Of a stretch of DNA of 25,097 bases, positions 7,493 to 15,549 are shown one piece after another. A program made the translations under genes and the position numbers. The notes below the pieces were generated by a model that was given only the letters and a program-made list of their open reading frames with translations, made no database searches and was not told the origin of the DNA. The stretch comes from Bacteroidota bacterium (GTDB taxonomy: Bacteria; Bacteroidota; Bacteroidia; Chitinophagales; Chitinophagaceae), in NCBI GenBank assembly GCA_026391115.1, contig JAPLER010000107.1, positions 2,106-27,202 of the forward strand. The letters are read 5' to 3'. The first letter of the stretch is position 1; each line of letters begins with the position of its first letter.

Positions 7493-7951
7493 TTACTTCT
7501 GAACAGTTTTTGATAGCCGTTTCTTCTTTCTGTAATAATCCATAGAAAAATTACCACTGTTTTTTACAAACAAAAAAATAAGCAGCATCAGCAAAAATGC
7601 AGAACCTATAATTTCCCAAGTTCCCAAAAAGGAATTAGGCGGTTGTATATAATACATTTCAGCTAAAATAGCAGGTATTTGTAATATTATTACTATTCGG
7701 GTAATTAATCCAAGAATTATAAAAGTACCCCCAAATAAGTGGACAAAACCAATGACTGTGATAAGAAATTCTGAAATGGAATAACTCATAACCTGCCTAA
7801 ATAATTCTTCTAATTGTGCAGTATGACTTATAATATGTATTCCATCTAAAATTAAGAATATCCCCGTAACTATTCTAATTATCAATTCTAAATAATTTAT
7901 GCCGTTTAATTGGCTAATGTTTTGCTCGGTAGGCTGGTGTAATGATTTCAT
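7493..7951 (-). CDS. DoxX-like integral membrane protein
   Basis: This 152-residue protein has about four hydrophobic segments (roughly residues 20-40, 58-82, 84-102 and 108-128) and the features of the DoxX/DoxD-like family: a first helix with GIFLILDGIHII and a conserved glycine-rich second helix (IGFVHLFGGTFIILGLITR). The C-terminus is basic (YRKKKRL). DoxX-like proteins are poorly characterised; some associate with redox enzymes or oxidative stress in other bacteria. It is the last gene of a minus-strand operon with the DUF2231-like protein 34 bp upstream and the rubrerythrin-like lipoprotein before that, so a role in the same redox process is plausible. Confidence 0.65.
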   Translation of the reverse strand: MKSLHQPTEQNISQLNGINYLELIIRIVTGIFLILDGIHIISHTAQLEELFRQVMSYSISEFLITVIGFVHLFGGTFIILGLITRIVIILQIPAILAEMYYIQPPNSFLGTWEIIGSAFLLMLLIFLFVKNSGNFSMDYYRKKKRLSKTVQK

Positions 7952-7985
7952 TTGGAAGCGTATTTATTTAGTCTTTTTTGTAAGA

Positions 7986-8471
7986 TTAATCATCCTTTTC
8001 TTTTTCGCCATTTTGTATTTGGGTGGGACTAGCAGAATTAATTTCAGTATGCCTGATTTTTCCACCTAGGTAGCCTGTCCATACAACTAATCCAAAGCTT
8101 ATTAAGGAAATGAAGAAAGTTGTAATAGCTATCGTTCTTGACAAAGTAGATTTTCTTAATGAAAGAAAAAGACCAATTAATACAACCACTCCCAAAATGC
8201 TAAGCGACACTAATGCATACATTGCAAAATCACTATGCTGTTCAATTATATTCTTAGAGATGCCAGGAATTTTTTCAACTGTTTCTTCAGCCCCTTCGCC
8301 TGTGAAATATGCAATTACAGCACCGATAGAAGATATAATCAACAGATAGTATGCTGCAATTTTTGTTTGATTACTTTTTGTCCAAATACCATATGCTAAA
8401 ACAAGACCACCTAAGATTGACCCAAAAATGGGAAGGTGTGTTATTAATAAATGTATATGTGTTTGATTCAT
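7986..8471 (-). CDS. DUF2231-like membrane protein
   Basis: This 161-residue membrane protein has four predicted helices (about residues 9-30, 37-57, 82-106 and 113-137). The N-terminus THIHLLITHLPIFGSILGG has three histidines placed as in DUF2231 proteins, where an H-x(n)-H-F-P-like motif opens helix 1 and has been suggested to bind haem or metal. Another histidine is in GGKIRHTE near the end, followed by a polar tail. The start codon lies 2 bp after the rubrerythrin stop, so the two are very probably translationally coupled. The family assignment rests on motif and topology only; the function is unknown. Confidence 0.6.
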   Translation of the reverse strand: MNQTHIHLLITHLPIFGSILGGLVLAYGIWTKSNQTKIAAYYLLIISSIGAVIAYFTGEGAEETVEKIPGISKNIIEQHSDFAMYALVSLSILGVVVLIGLFLSLRKSTLSRTIAITTFFISLISFGLVVWTGYLGGKIRHTEINSASPTQIQNGEKEKDD

Positions 8472-8473
8472 AA

Positions 8474-9145
8474 TTAGCGATGTTGAAATACAATAAATTT
8501 TTCTCTATCAGTTAATGAAAAGTCACAATGTTTTGGTGCGGTATTGCTGTATGTATTTCCACAAACAGGGCAAACAAAATATTTTGAAGGCAAACTGTTT
8601 AATGCATTAGAGTTGATATCACCCAGAGCCACTTCAAAAAATATTTTATGTTTTTTCTCTGTTTTCATTGCATAAGTAAGACTTAAAAAAGCAATTTGGT
8701 TATTAGCTATTTCAGCGGTTTTTAGAAAATCAGGATACATTGTTTTTGCTTCATAGGCTTCGCCCTTTATATCGTCATATAAGTTCTCTTTCGTAGTTTT
8801 TACTTTGTATTCAGGGATTATAGTAGGAACTGTGGAACCTGCATCTTCAATGACAACTTTATGATTTGTAGCATGAATATTTTCTGCTGCACAAACGGCA
8901 TTATAAAGTAAAGCAATATTGTGATATCCCTCTGCTTCAGCTTTATTAGAAAATGCTTCATACTTTGCAGCAGCAGTCCTTTCTCCTTTATAAGCTGATT
9001 GCATATTTTCAATAGTCATTTTTTCTGCATCCATATGTTGTTTTGTTGTCGTTTTTATTTCTGCATTTTTATTATTGCATGAGTAAATAAAAATACAATT
9101 TATTAATGCTAAGTGTAGGTAAAACACATTAAGTAATCTTTTCAT
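8474..9145 (-). CDS. Rubrerythrin-like diiron lipoprotein
   Basis: The 223-residue protein begins with a lipoprotein signal (hydrophobic stretch, lipobox IYSC, acylated C23), so the domain should face the periplasm or outer surface. Residues 43-172 form a ferritin-like four-helix bundle with the rubrerythrin diiron ligands: E55 in YKGERTAAAKYEAF, E88 and H91 in AAENIHA, E129 or E132 in GEAYEAKTMY, and E163 and H166 in KTEKKHKIF. Rubrerythrins reduce hydrogen peroxide. The C-terminal rubredoxin-like knuckle has C192-x-x-C195 and C207, but the expected fourth cysteine is S210 (HCDFSLTD). Electron transfer by a normal FeS4 centre is therefore doubtful. It is first in an operon with two membrane proteins, which may be its redox partners (inference). 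Confidence 0.85.
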   Translation of the reverse strand: MKRLLNVFYLHLALINCIFIYSCNNKNAEIKTTTKQHMDAEKMTIENMQSAYKGERTAAAKYEAFSNKAEAEGYHNIALLYNAVCAAENIHATNHKVVIEDAGSTVPTIIPEYKVKTTKENLYDDIKGEAYEAKTMYPDFLKTAEIANNQIAFLSLTYAMKTEKKHKIFFEVALGDINSNALNSLPSKYFVCPVCGNTYSNTAPKHCDFSLTDREKFIVFQHR

Positions 9146-9542
9146 AAATTTAAATCTTGAGATGAAATATTGTACAAAGTTGATTGCAACAACCCACTTG
9201 TGTATTACACAATTAGTTTAAATAATTGTAAGATTCACACATATGAATTTGCTTTATGATTTATATTTATTAATGTAATTTAGCTAATGGGTGAGATAGA
9301 CCTTTGAAATTTTTTAGGAAATATTTAACACTTTTGGGTGCTATAAAAAACAGTAAAAACAACCAACAAACTGTTGTTTTAGATTTCTACTGTGGTAGAA
9401 TTACCAAGCAAGTGGTTGGAGGAGGTTTCTACTGAAAAAAATGTGGGGTAGTTTAGTTTTCGCGTGACAATGTGTATTTGGTTCAAATAAATAACAAACG
9501 GACAATGAGAAAAGTTGGGTTATATTTATTTAAAGACATACG
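9146..9542. other. Intergenic region with hairpins upstream of the rubrerythrin operon
   Basis: These 397 bp lie between ribH and the rubrerythrin operon, both on the minus strand. I find no ORF worth calling on either strand. The 9356-9434 stretch has two small hairpins and a repeated TTTCTACTG. The promoter of the rubrerythrin operon should lie at the left end, but no clear TTTG / TAnnTTTG pair is visible there. Confidence 0.5.
9356..9380 (-). terminator. Possible terminator downstream of ribH
   Basis: On the minus strand AAAACAAC pairs with GTTGTTTT across a 9-nt loop, then comes UUACUGUUUUUU. This is a weak hairpin with a U-rich tail, 163 bp past the ribH stop. An adjacent 6-bp hairpin, TTCTAC-TGTG-GTAGAA, lies at 9385-9400. 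Confidence 0.3.
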
Positions 9543-9971
9543 TTAAAATTGGTTATTATCAATTTTATCAAAAGCATCTATCATAAACAAAGCTGTTTCT
9601 GCAAACTCTTTTCCTTTGTTCATTTCTTGTATAGAAGCCCTTTCATAAGCTAGCTCTTCATTTTGGACGGTAAGTATACCAAACACAATTGGTGTAAGGG
9701 TTTGACAAGATAAATTACTGATACCATTTGTTACATATTGGCAAACGTATTCATAATGATCTGTATCGCCTTTAATAATTGCACCTATTGTAATAATGGC
9801 TTTATATTGTTCGGTAGCAATTAATTTTTTTGAATAAACAACAATTTCAACAGCACCAGGACATTCAAATACCTTGAATGGAATGTTTTTTTCTATCAAA
9901 TATTTTGTGCAACCATCCTGCAACAAATCTGTAATTGGTTTATTAAATTGAGCTTTAATTATTGCAATCAT
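9543..9971 (-). CDS. ribH: 6,7-dimethyl-8-ribityllumazine synthase
   Basis: Lumazine synthase condenses 5-amino-6-ribitylaminouracil with 3,4-dihydroxy-2-butanone 4-phosphate, the penultimate step of riboflavin synthesis. The 142 residues show the family blocks: VFECPGAVEIVVYSKKL, GAIIKGDTDHYEYVC with the catalytic histidine H72, NGISNLS, and PIVFGILTVQNEELAYERA. The N-terminus is a little shorter than in many homologues but keeps the substrate-binding AQFN turn. The ATG abuts the ribBA stop with no gap, so coupled translation is likely. It is the last gene of ribE-ribBA-ribH. Confidence 0.96.
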   Translation of the reverse strand: MIAIIKAQFNKPITDLLQDGCTKYLIEKNIPFKVFECPGAVEIVVYSKKLIATEQYKAIITIGAIIKGDTDHYEYVCQYVTNGISNLSCQTLTPIVFGILTVQNEELAYERASIQEMNKGKEFAETALFMIDAFDKIDNNQF

Positions 9972-11174
9972 TTAGTCTAAAATTATGTTATGATGAGCTA
10001 AATCTATTTTTTCTTTCAGGTACTTTTTATTGTGTGAATTGCTTGACAAAGCTACTTGAATTTGTTGAAAAGTAAACCCAGCATATTTTAGTGCAGTAAC
10101 TTTTTTAGGGTTATTTGTTATTAAATCAAATGCTTCTATTCCTAATTTTTTTAATATCCAAATTGCATCCTGATATTCTCTAGCATCTGCTGGTAATCCT
10201 AAATGTTCATTGGCTTCAAAAGTGTTAAAGCCCCGCTCTTGTAAGTTGTAAGCAGCAATTTTATTTCCAATGCCAATGCCCCGCCCTTCGTGATTTTTCA
10301 TATAAATTACAAATCCATTTCCATTGGCTTCAATCATTTTTAAAGCACTTTGCAATTGATTTTGACAATCGCATTTCAAACTTCCAAAAGCATCACCAGT
10401 AAGGCATTCACTATGAACTCTAACAATGGGTTTATTAGCTGGCATAGTATTTTTTTCTATTACAACGTGTTCCACTTGTGTTAGTACATTCTTAAAAACA
10501 CGGATATCAAAATTGCCAAATTGTGTTGGCAGCTTTGCAACTGAGACTTGCTCAATAAAGTTTTCTGTTTTTTTTCTATATTCAATAATTTGTTGAATAG
10601 AAATTACTTTTAACAGATGCTTCTTTGCAAAATATTTAATTCCATCTCTTCGCATCATATCACCATCTTCTTGCATTATTTCACAAATAATTGCAGCGGG
10701 GTATTGATTAGTTATTTTACATAGATCAACACCAGCTTCTGTATGTCCAGCTCTAATTAAAACACCATTTTCTTTAGCTACAACAGGAAACAAATGCCCA
10801 GGTTTTATAAAATCATAAGACTTTGATGCTTTGTCTGTAATAAGTTTTGCTGTGATGGCTCTTTCTTTTGCAGAGATGCCAGTTGTAATTCCAAATTGAT
10901 GACTGGCATCAATAGAATCATAAAATGCAGTATGAAAGTTATCTTGTTGATTGCTGTTCATAGGTTGCAAATCCAGTCTTTTTGCAGTGGTTTCATCAAT
11001 TGCAATGCAAATTAGCCCTTTGCCTTGTGATGCACAAAAATTCACATTCTCTTGCGTTGCTTTTTCGGCAGCAATAATAATATCGCCTTCATTTTCTCGG
11101 CTTTCAGCATCAACAACAATAATGGGTTGGCCATTCTTAAATAAATCTAACGCTTCTTCAATTCTATCAAACAT
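9972..11174 (-). CDS. ribBA: Bifunctional 3,4-dihydroxy-2-butanone-4-phosphate synthase / GTP cyclohydrolase II
   Basis: This 400-residue fusion performs the two entry reactions of riboflavin synthesis. The RibB half (1 to about 205) has RENEGD at 26-31, the GITTGISAKERA and KPGHLFP blocks, and RAGHTEAGVDL. The RibA half (about 212-400) has the zinc cysteines C257, C268 and C270 in SECLTGDAFGSLKCDC and the EGRGIGIGNKI loop. One oddity is the RibB metal/substrate motif, which reads D-A-E-S-RENEGD where most family members have D-D-x-D-RENEGD. The rest of both active sites appears complete, so activity is likely but not certain for RibB. It starts 2 bp after ribE and directly abuts ribH. Confidence 0.95.
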   Translation of the reverse strand: MFDRIEEALDLFKNGQPIIVVDAESRENEGDIIIAAEKATQENVNFCASQGKGLICIAIDETTAKRLDLQPMNSNQQDNFHTAFYDSIDASHQFGITTGISAKERAITAKLITDKASKSYDFIKPGHLFPVVAKENGVLIRAGHTEAGVDLCKITNQYPAAIICEIMQEDGDMMRRDGIKYFAKKHLLKVISIQQIIEYRKKTENFIEQVSVAKLPTQFGNFDIRVFKNVLTQVEHVVIEKNTMPANKPIVRVHSECLTGDAFGSLKCDCQNQLQSALKMIEANGNGFVIYMKNHEGRGIGIGNKIAAYNLQERGFNTFEANEHLGLPADAREYQDAIWILKKLGIEAFDLITNNPKKVTALKYAGFTFQQIQVALSSNSHNKKYLKEKIDLAHHNIILD

Positions 11175-11176
11175 TT

Positions 11177-11770
11177 TTAAGATTCTCTTTTAATTAATAA
11201 TTTCTCGGTGTATTTTGCCAAGATGTCAAACTCAATGTTCACAAGGCTTCCAACGTTTAACAAACCCAAATTTGTTTTTGATAAAGTAATTGGAATAATG
11301 CAAAGTTCTACAATATTATCATCACATTTATTAATTGTTAAGCTAACACCACTAATTGTAATAGAACCTTTGTAAACAGTATATTTTGAAAACTCAATTG
11401 GATATTTTATTGATAAAAACCAAGCTTCTTCACCTTTAATAATATTATCAACAGTAGCAGTTGTATCTACGTGTCCCAAAACATAATGCCCTCCCAAGTA
11501 ACCATTTGGCTGCATTGGAAGTTCAATGTTTACAAGCGTTTCAGGCTTATAGAATTTAATAATTGTTTTATCAATACTTTCAAGTGAAACAAAAAAAGAT
11601 AAGTTTTCATCCTCTTTTTTTATAACCGATAAACAAGCACCATCAATAGCAACACTATCACCAATAGTAACTTTATCGAAAATATTGGGGGCATTCACAA
11701 TCAATGTCCATCCATTTTCTTGAGCAATTACTGAAACTATTTTAGAAGAACCAACAATACCTGTAAACAT
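11177..11770 (-). CDS. ribE: Riboflavin synthase, alpha subunit
   Basis: Riboflavin synthase dismutates two lumazine molecules to riboflavin. I chose the ATG at 11770 (MFTGIVG, the near-invariant N-terminus of the family, 197 residues) and not the upstream ATG at 11866, which would overlap the divergent ribD. The two tandem beta-barrel repeats are visible: GDSVAIDGACLSV in the first and KGSITISGVSLTIN in the second, with GGHYVLGHVD between them. It is the first gene of ribE-ribBA-ribH. Its start is 44 bp from that of ribD on the other strand, so both must be transcribed from a very compact divergent promoter. Confidence 0.94.
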   Translation of the reverse strand: MFTGIVGSSKIVSVIAQENGWTLIVNAPNIFDKVTIGDSVAIDGACLSVIKKEDENLSFFVSLESIDKTIIKFYKPETLVNIELPMQPNGYLGGHYVLGHVDTTATVDNIIKGEEAWFLSIKYPIEFSKYTVYKGSITISGVSLTINKCDDNIVELCIIPITLSKTNLGLLNVGSLVNIEFDILAKYTEKLLIKRES

Positions 11771-11814
11771 AACATTCAAATAGTTAATTTTGAATTTGCA
11801 AAGTAAGTACATTA
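11771..11814. promoter_or_regulatory. Divergent ribE / ribD promoter region
   Basis: Only 44 bp separate the two start codons, so both promoters must overlap here or extend into the coding sequences. TAATTTTG at 11785-11792 matches the plus-strand -7 consensus TAnnTTTG, but no TTTG is found at a suitable distance upstream. There is no room for an FMN riboswitch (about 120-150 nt) on either side. Confidence 0.4.
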
Positions 11815-12912
11815 ATGCCTCATCTCGATTATTTATACCAAGCTTTTCAGTTAGCAAAGCAAGCAAATGCCACGCAAATACGCCCTAATCCTTTTGTAGG
11901 TGCTGTTGTTGTTGATGAAAAGGGTGTGGTGATTGGCGAAGGATTTCATCAACAATATGGAGGTGCTCATGCCGAGGTTTTTGCTATTAATGCTGCATTA
12001 GAAAAGATTGGAGATCTATCCAAAACAACTTTATATGTTACTTTAGAACCATGCTCTCACTATGGAAAAACACCACCTTGCACCAATTTAATCTTGCAAC
12101 ATAAAATTCCTAGAATAGTAATTGGTTCACTAGATTCTAACCCCAAAGTTTTGGGTGTTAATCTACTTAAACAAAATGGAGTTGAAGTAATTGAATTACT
12201 TATTCCAGAAATTGAAAAAATGAATGAAATATTTTTTACCAATCAAAAAAAGAAACGACCTTTTATTCAGCTAAAAATGGCTACAACAATAAATGGCAAA
12301 ATAGCAGATAGGTTTGGTAATAGCCAGTGGATTAGTAATGTGTCTAGTAGAAAATATGTTCATCAAGAATTAAGAAATAATGTAGATGCTATTTTAACGA
12401 CTGCAAAAAATATTATTCAAGATAAAGCAAGTTTGAATATTAGGATTGATGAAACTATTAAGGAGTTAAGTGTAATTGCTATTGATAGAGATTTGGATTT
12501 GTTAAAACCCGAACATCAATCATTATCTATTTTTTATGAAAGAACAGATACTAAAATTTATCTTCTCTCAAATAAAACATCAGATAATTTACCGCAAAAA
12601 GTTGAAATAGTCAATGTTGAATTTGATGAAAATAACTCTTTAATACTCGATGGTTTAGGAGAGAAATTATTGCAACTCAACATTTGCAAAGTCTTATTAG
12701 AAGCAGGGTCTAAGCTTTCTAGTCATTTAATAAATAACAATTGGGCAGATGAATTAATAGTTTTTGTAGCACCTAAAATAATAATGGATAAACAAGCAAT
12801 TAATTTTATTGAGACAGATTCAGAACAACTATTAAGTAATGCAACAAACCTTGAGTTATTAGAAACTAAAGTTCTCGATGGAGATATTGTTTTGAAATAC
12901 CATTTTACTTAA
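11815..12912 (+). CDS. ribD: Bifunctional diaminohydroxyphosphoribosylaminopyrimidine deaminase / 5-amino-6-(5-phosphoribosylamino)uracil reductase
   Basis: RibD carries out the second and third steps of riboflavin synthesis. The N-terminal zinc deaminase (1 to about 145) has H52-A-E54 in GGAHAEVFAI and the two cysteines C80 and C89 in EPCSHYGKTPPC, preceded by the substrate loop RPNPFVGAVVV. The C-terminal NADPH reductase begins near RPFIQLKMATTINGKIAD (from about 148). The length of 365 residues is normal. It completes, with ribE-ribBA-ribH on the other strand, a riboflavin set that lacks only the dephosphorylation step. Its stop codon abuts that of the convergent MFS gene with no base between. 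Confidence 0.96.
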   Translation: MPHLDYLYQAFQLAKQANATQIRPNPFVGAVVVDEKGVVIGEGFHQQYGGAHAEVFAINAALEKIGDLSKTTLYVTLEPCSHYGKTPPCTNLILQHKIPRIVIGSLDSNPKVLGVNLLKQNGVEVIELLIPEIEKMNEIFFTNQKKKRPFIQLKMATTINGKIADRFGNSQWISNVSSRKYVHQELRNNVDAILTTAKNIIQDKASLNIRIDETIKELSVIAIDRDLDLLKPEHQSLSIFYERTDTKIYLLSNKTSDNLPQKVEIVNVEFDENNSLILDGLGEKLLQLNICKVLLEAGSKLSSHLINNNWADELIVFVAPKIIMDKQAINFIETDSEQLLSNATNLELLETKVLDGDIVLKYHFT

Positions 12913-14142
12913 TTATTCCTCTATGAAATCCAAGTCTTTATGAAAAGTTTCTTTAGTAAAAAATAAAGCTAGACAAGCAACTGACATTATTATAATACCG
13001 GTAAGCCAACCACTTTTTATAAATGAATAGTTATGCTTAAGTGAATCGAAAATAAATGTTGTTAAAACCAAACTACCACGTACAATATTTGGTACTGTAG
13101 TTGTAACTGTAGCTCTAATATTTGTACCAAATTGCTCTGCTGCCATTGTTACAAACAAAGCCCAAAAACCTGTACCAAAACCAAGCAAAGCACATATAAA
13201 ATAAAATGTATCTACACTGTCGTTAGGTAAGTTAAAAAATAATACTAGGGCAACTATACAAATACTGTAGAAAAACCAAACAGCTTTTTTTCTACTCTTG
13301 AAATAATGAGAAACAAAGCCACCCATAAAATCGCTTATTGCAATGGCAACATAAGCCCACATAACGCTTTTGCCTGGGTCTACTTTTTCTGTAACACCCA
13401 AATCGTGTGCAAATTTATCGCTGAAGGTTAGAAGTAAACCTATTACATACCAAGTAGGAATACCTATTAGAATTGCTTTTATGTAATTTGTAAACCTTCT
13501 CTTATTATTAACAAGCATCAACAAATTGCCTTTTGAAATCTCTTTGCTTTTAATGGTATGAAACATAGTTGATTCTAAAATTCCTGCACGTAGTAACAAA
13601 AGTAAAAACCCCATTCCCCCACCTATAAAATAACAAATACGCCAATTTTCAAATGACTCTTTCATAATAAAAGCAAATACAGCTCCACTTAATCCAATAC
13701 CTGCAACAACACTAGTGCCTAGCCCTCTTTTGTTTTTAGGTAAAATCTCTGTAACTAGTGTAATGCTTGCACCTAGTTCTCCTGCTAAGCCAATACCACT
13801 TATAAATCTAATCCAAGCGTATTGCTCTGGCGTTTGCACAAATCCATTAGCAATATTGCCAAATGAATATAAAATGATTGAAGCAAAAAGCACTTTCATT
13901 CTTCCAATTTTATCGCCCATAACACCCCATAAAAAACCACCAATCAATAAGCCCATCATTTGAATATTAATAATACGTTTACCAACTTCAATTGCCTCGT
14001 CACTTGTTAAACCCATACTTTTTAAAGATGGTACACGAATAATGCTAAAAAGTAACAAATCATATATATCTACAAAATAGCCAAGTGCAGCAATAATTAC
14101 TGGCAAACTAAAAATGCCAAATTGTTTTTGTGTTTGAGTCAT
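12913..14142 (-). CDS. MFS transporter (metabolite:H+ symporter type)
   Basis: This 409-residue inner-membrane protein has about 12 hydrophobic segments and the major facilitator loop 2-3 motif GDKIGRMK (residues 76-83). Helix 1 has the acidic pair D25 and D28 in GYFVDIYDLLLF, as in proton-coupled sugar- and aromatic-acid-type symporters. The second half has the family repeat region RATVTTTVPN. The substrate cannot be told from sequence. It is downstream of a secreted esterase with only a 3-bp gap, so import of a product released by that esterase is one possible link. Proximity to ribD is tail-to-tail and says little. Confidence 0.85.
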   Translation of the reverse strand: MTQTQKQFGIFSLPVIIAALGYFVDIYDLLLFSIIRVPSLKSMGLTSDEAIEVGKRIINIQMMGLLIGGFLWGVMGDKIGRMKVLFASIILYSFGNIANGFVQTPEQYAWIRFISGIGLAGELGASITLVTEILPKNKRGLGTSVVAGIGLSGAVFAFIMKESFENWRICYFIGGGMGFLLLLLRAGILESTMFHTIKSKEISKGNLLMLVNNKRRFTNYIKAILIGIPTWYVIGLLLTFSDKFAHDLGVTEKVDPGKSVMWAYVAIAISDFMGGFVSHYFKSRKKAVWFFYSICIVALVLFFNLPNDSVDTFYFICALLGFGTGFWALFVTMAAEQFGTNIRATVTTTVPNIVRGSLVLTTFIFDSLKHNYSFIKSGWLTGIIIMSVACLALFFTKETFHKDLDFIEE

Positions 14143-14145
14143 AAA

Positions 14146-15057
14146 TTATTTCGTCAATAAAAATTGTAAAGGAATGTGTAGTCTTCTCGACCAAGCTTTT
14201 TCACTATGGTCTTCTCCCTGAAATTCTTTTGTAATCCAATTTTTGCTAGTGTATCCTTTTTGCTTCATTGTAATATCTACAAGCCTTTGGTAAGGTTTAT
14301 ATAAGCTGTCAAGTGTTGCAGTGCCATAATCAAAATAAATTTTATGATTACTGGGGTTGGGCAAATTATTCTTTAAATAGCTGTTAATTAAATTAGGAAA
14401 ATGGTTGTTGATATTTGTAAATAAAACAGGTAAGTGAGTACTTAAACAAGCTGCACCACCAAATACTTTTGGATATTGGCAAATAGCATATAAGCTTATT
14501 AAACCACCCATACTACTGCCTCCTATAAATGTATTTTCTTTATTTTTATAAGTGTTGAAAGTGCTATCAACTCTAGGTTTTAGTTCTTCTGCTATAAATT
14601 TTAAATAATTATTAGCTTGTGGTGTATAGTTTTTTAATCTATTAGCGAAGCCAATTGTATCATTACTATTTTCTACATATTGCAATATATTTTCTGGAAA
14701 GTATTCAGCAAATCTTTTGTCGCCATTATTCCAAATGCCCACAACTATTGTATTTTTTACAGCATTTGCTTCAACTAAATTATTTAGGGTTTCATCTACT
14801 TTCCATTCTTGTTTATTCCATGTAATAGTGCTGTCAAAAAGCATTTGGCCATCGTGCATATACAATACTGCATATTTCTTTTTTGTAGAATAATTTGCGG
14901 GCAACCATACATCAACATTTCTTGTATCAACATATTTAGATGCAAATTTTTCTAATCTTAGAATTTTGCCAGATGAAACTTTGGGCAGTTGTGAAAGTGC
15001 TTTGCAGTAAAGCATTGTAAAGAGTAGACCTAAAAATATAGATTTAGATAAATGCAT
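14146..15057 (-). CDS. Secreted alpha/beta-hydrolase, esterase-D-like family
   Basis: The 303-residue protein has an N-terminal signal peptide (residues 1-22, cleavage probably after KALS) and an esterase fold of the PF00756 type. The strand-turn AVLYMHDGQMLFD is typical of that family, the nucleophile is S182 in G-S-S-M-G (residues 180-184), and a candidate catalytic histidine is H284 in GEDHSEKAW. Substrates of relatives include ferric enterobactin, feruloylated sugars and acyl esters; none can be chosen here. Its start overlaps the stop of the YcxB-like gene by one base (TAATG), and the MFS gene follows at once, so the three genes form an operon. Confidence 0.82.
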   Translation of the reverse strand: MHLSKSIFLGLLFTMLYCKALSQLPKVSSGKILRLEKFASKYVDTRNVDVWLPANYSTKKKYAVLYMHDGQMLFDSTITWNKQEWKVDETLNNLVEANAVKNTIVVGIWNNGDKRFAEYFPENILQYVENSNDTIGFANRLKNYTPQANNYLKFIAEELKPRVDSTFNTYKNKENTFIGGSSMGGLISLYAICQYPKVFGGAACLSTHLPVLFTNINNHFPNLINSYLKNNLPNPSNHKIYFDYGTATLDSLYKPYQRLVDITMKQKGYTSKNWITKEFQGEDHSEKAWSRRLHIPLQFLLTK

Positions 15058-15533
15058 TATTTTTTGCTTATTTTTTCATTTAAAATGGCTCTTATTTCGT
15101 GTAAAACATCATCTGTTATATCATCTTTTGGAATCAGGAAAAAACTCTTTTCGTTGAAGTATATATGAAAGAAAAAAGCACTCTCAAAGTACTTTGTAAA
15201 TTGCTGCCATTCCCAAGTTACGTAACCTTTTTCATTATCAATTCTTAATGAATTTTGATTGATATAAGCCGTAAAAGCATCTTTAAACGTAGCTGATTTT
15301 TTGTAGATAGATAATGGTAAAATATACCATACGACCAAAAGTAACAATATCCAAATTAATGAACCAATTAAAAAAGGCTGTGGCTGAATTTTGTGCATAT
15401 AAAATAACACAGCAGATACTATAGCAAATACATTTACTATAATAATTAGAATCTTAATTTCTTTTTGTGCTGTAAAATGCAATCGTAAAGCTTGTATAAC
15501 TTTTTTCTTGTTATAGCTAAAATGTAGTTCCAT
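15057..15533 (-). CDS. YcxB-like membrane protein
   Basis: This 158-residue protein has two adjacent transmembrane segments (about residues 28-46 and 52-72) and a C-terminal beta-rich domain with YVTWEWQQFTKYFESAFFFHIYFNEKSFFLIPKDD, which matches the pattern of the YcxB-like family (W-x-x-I/F ... E ... Y-F ... FLIPK). The family has no known biochemical role. It is the first gene of the operon with the esterase and the MFS transporter. The assignment is by pattern and length; confidence in any function is low. Confidence 0.65.
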   Translation of the reverse strand: MELHFSYNKKKVIQALRLHFTAQKEIKILIIIVNVFAIVSAVLFYMHKIQPQPFLIGSLIWILLLLVVWYILPLSIYKKSATFKDAFTAYINQNSLRIDNEKGYVTWEWQQFTKYFESAFFFHIYFNEKSFFLIPKDDITDDVLHEIRAILNEKISKK

Positions 15534-15549
15534 TGGGTGTAAAAATAAA

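Noticed and set aside
11815..11866. A longer RibE starting at 11866
   Set aside because: It would overlap the ribD coding start, and the extra N-terminal residues match nothing, whereas MFTGIVG at 11770 is the family start.
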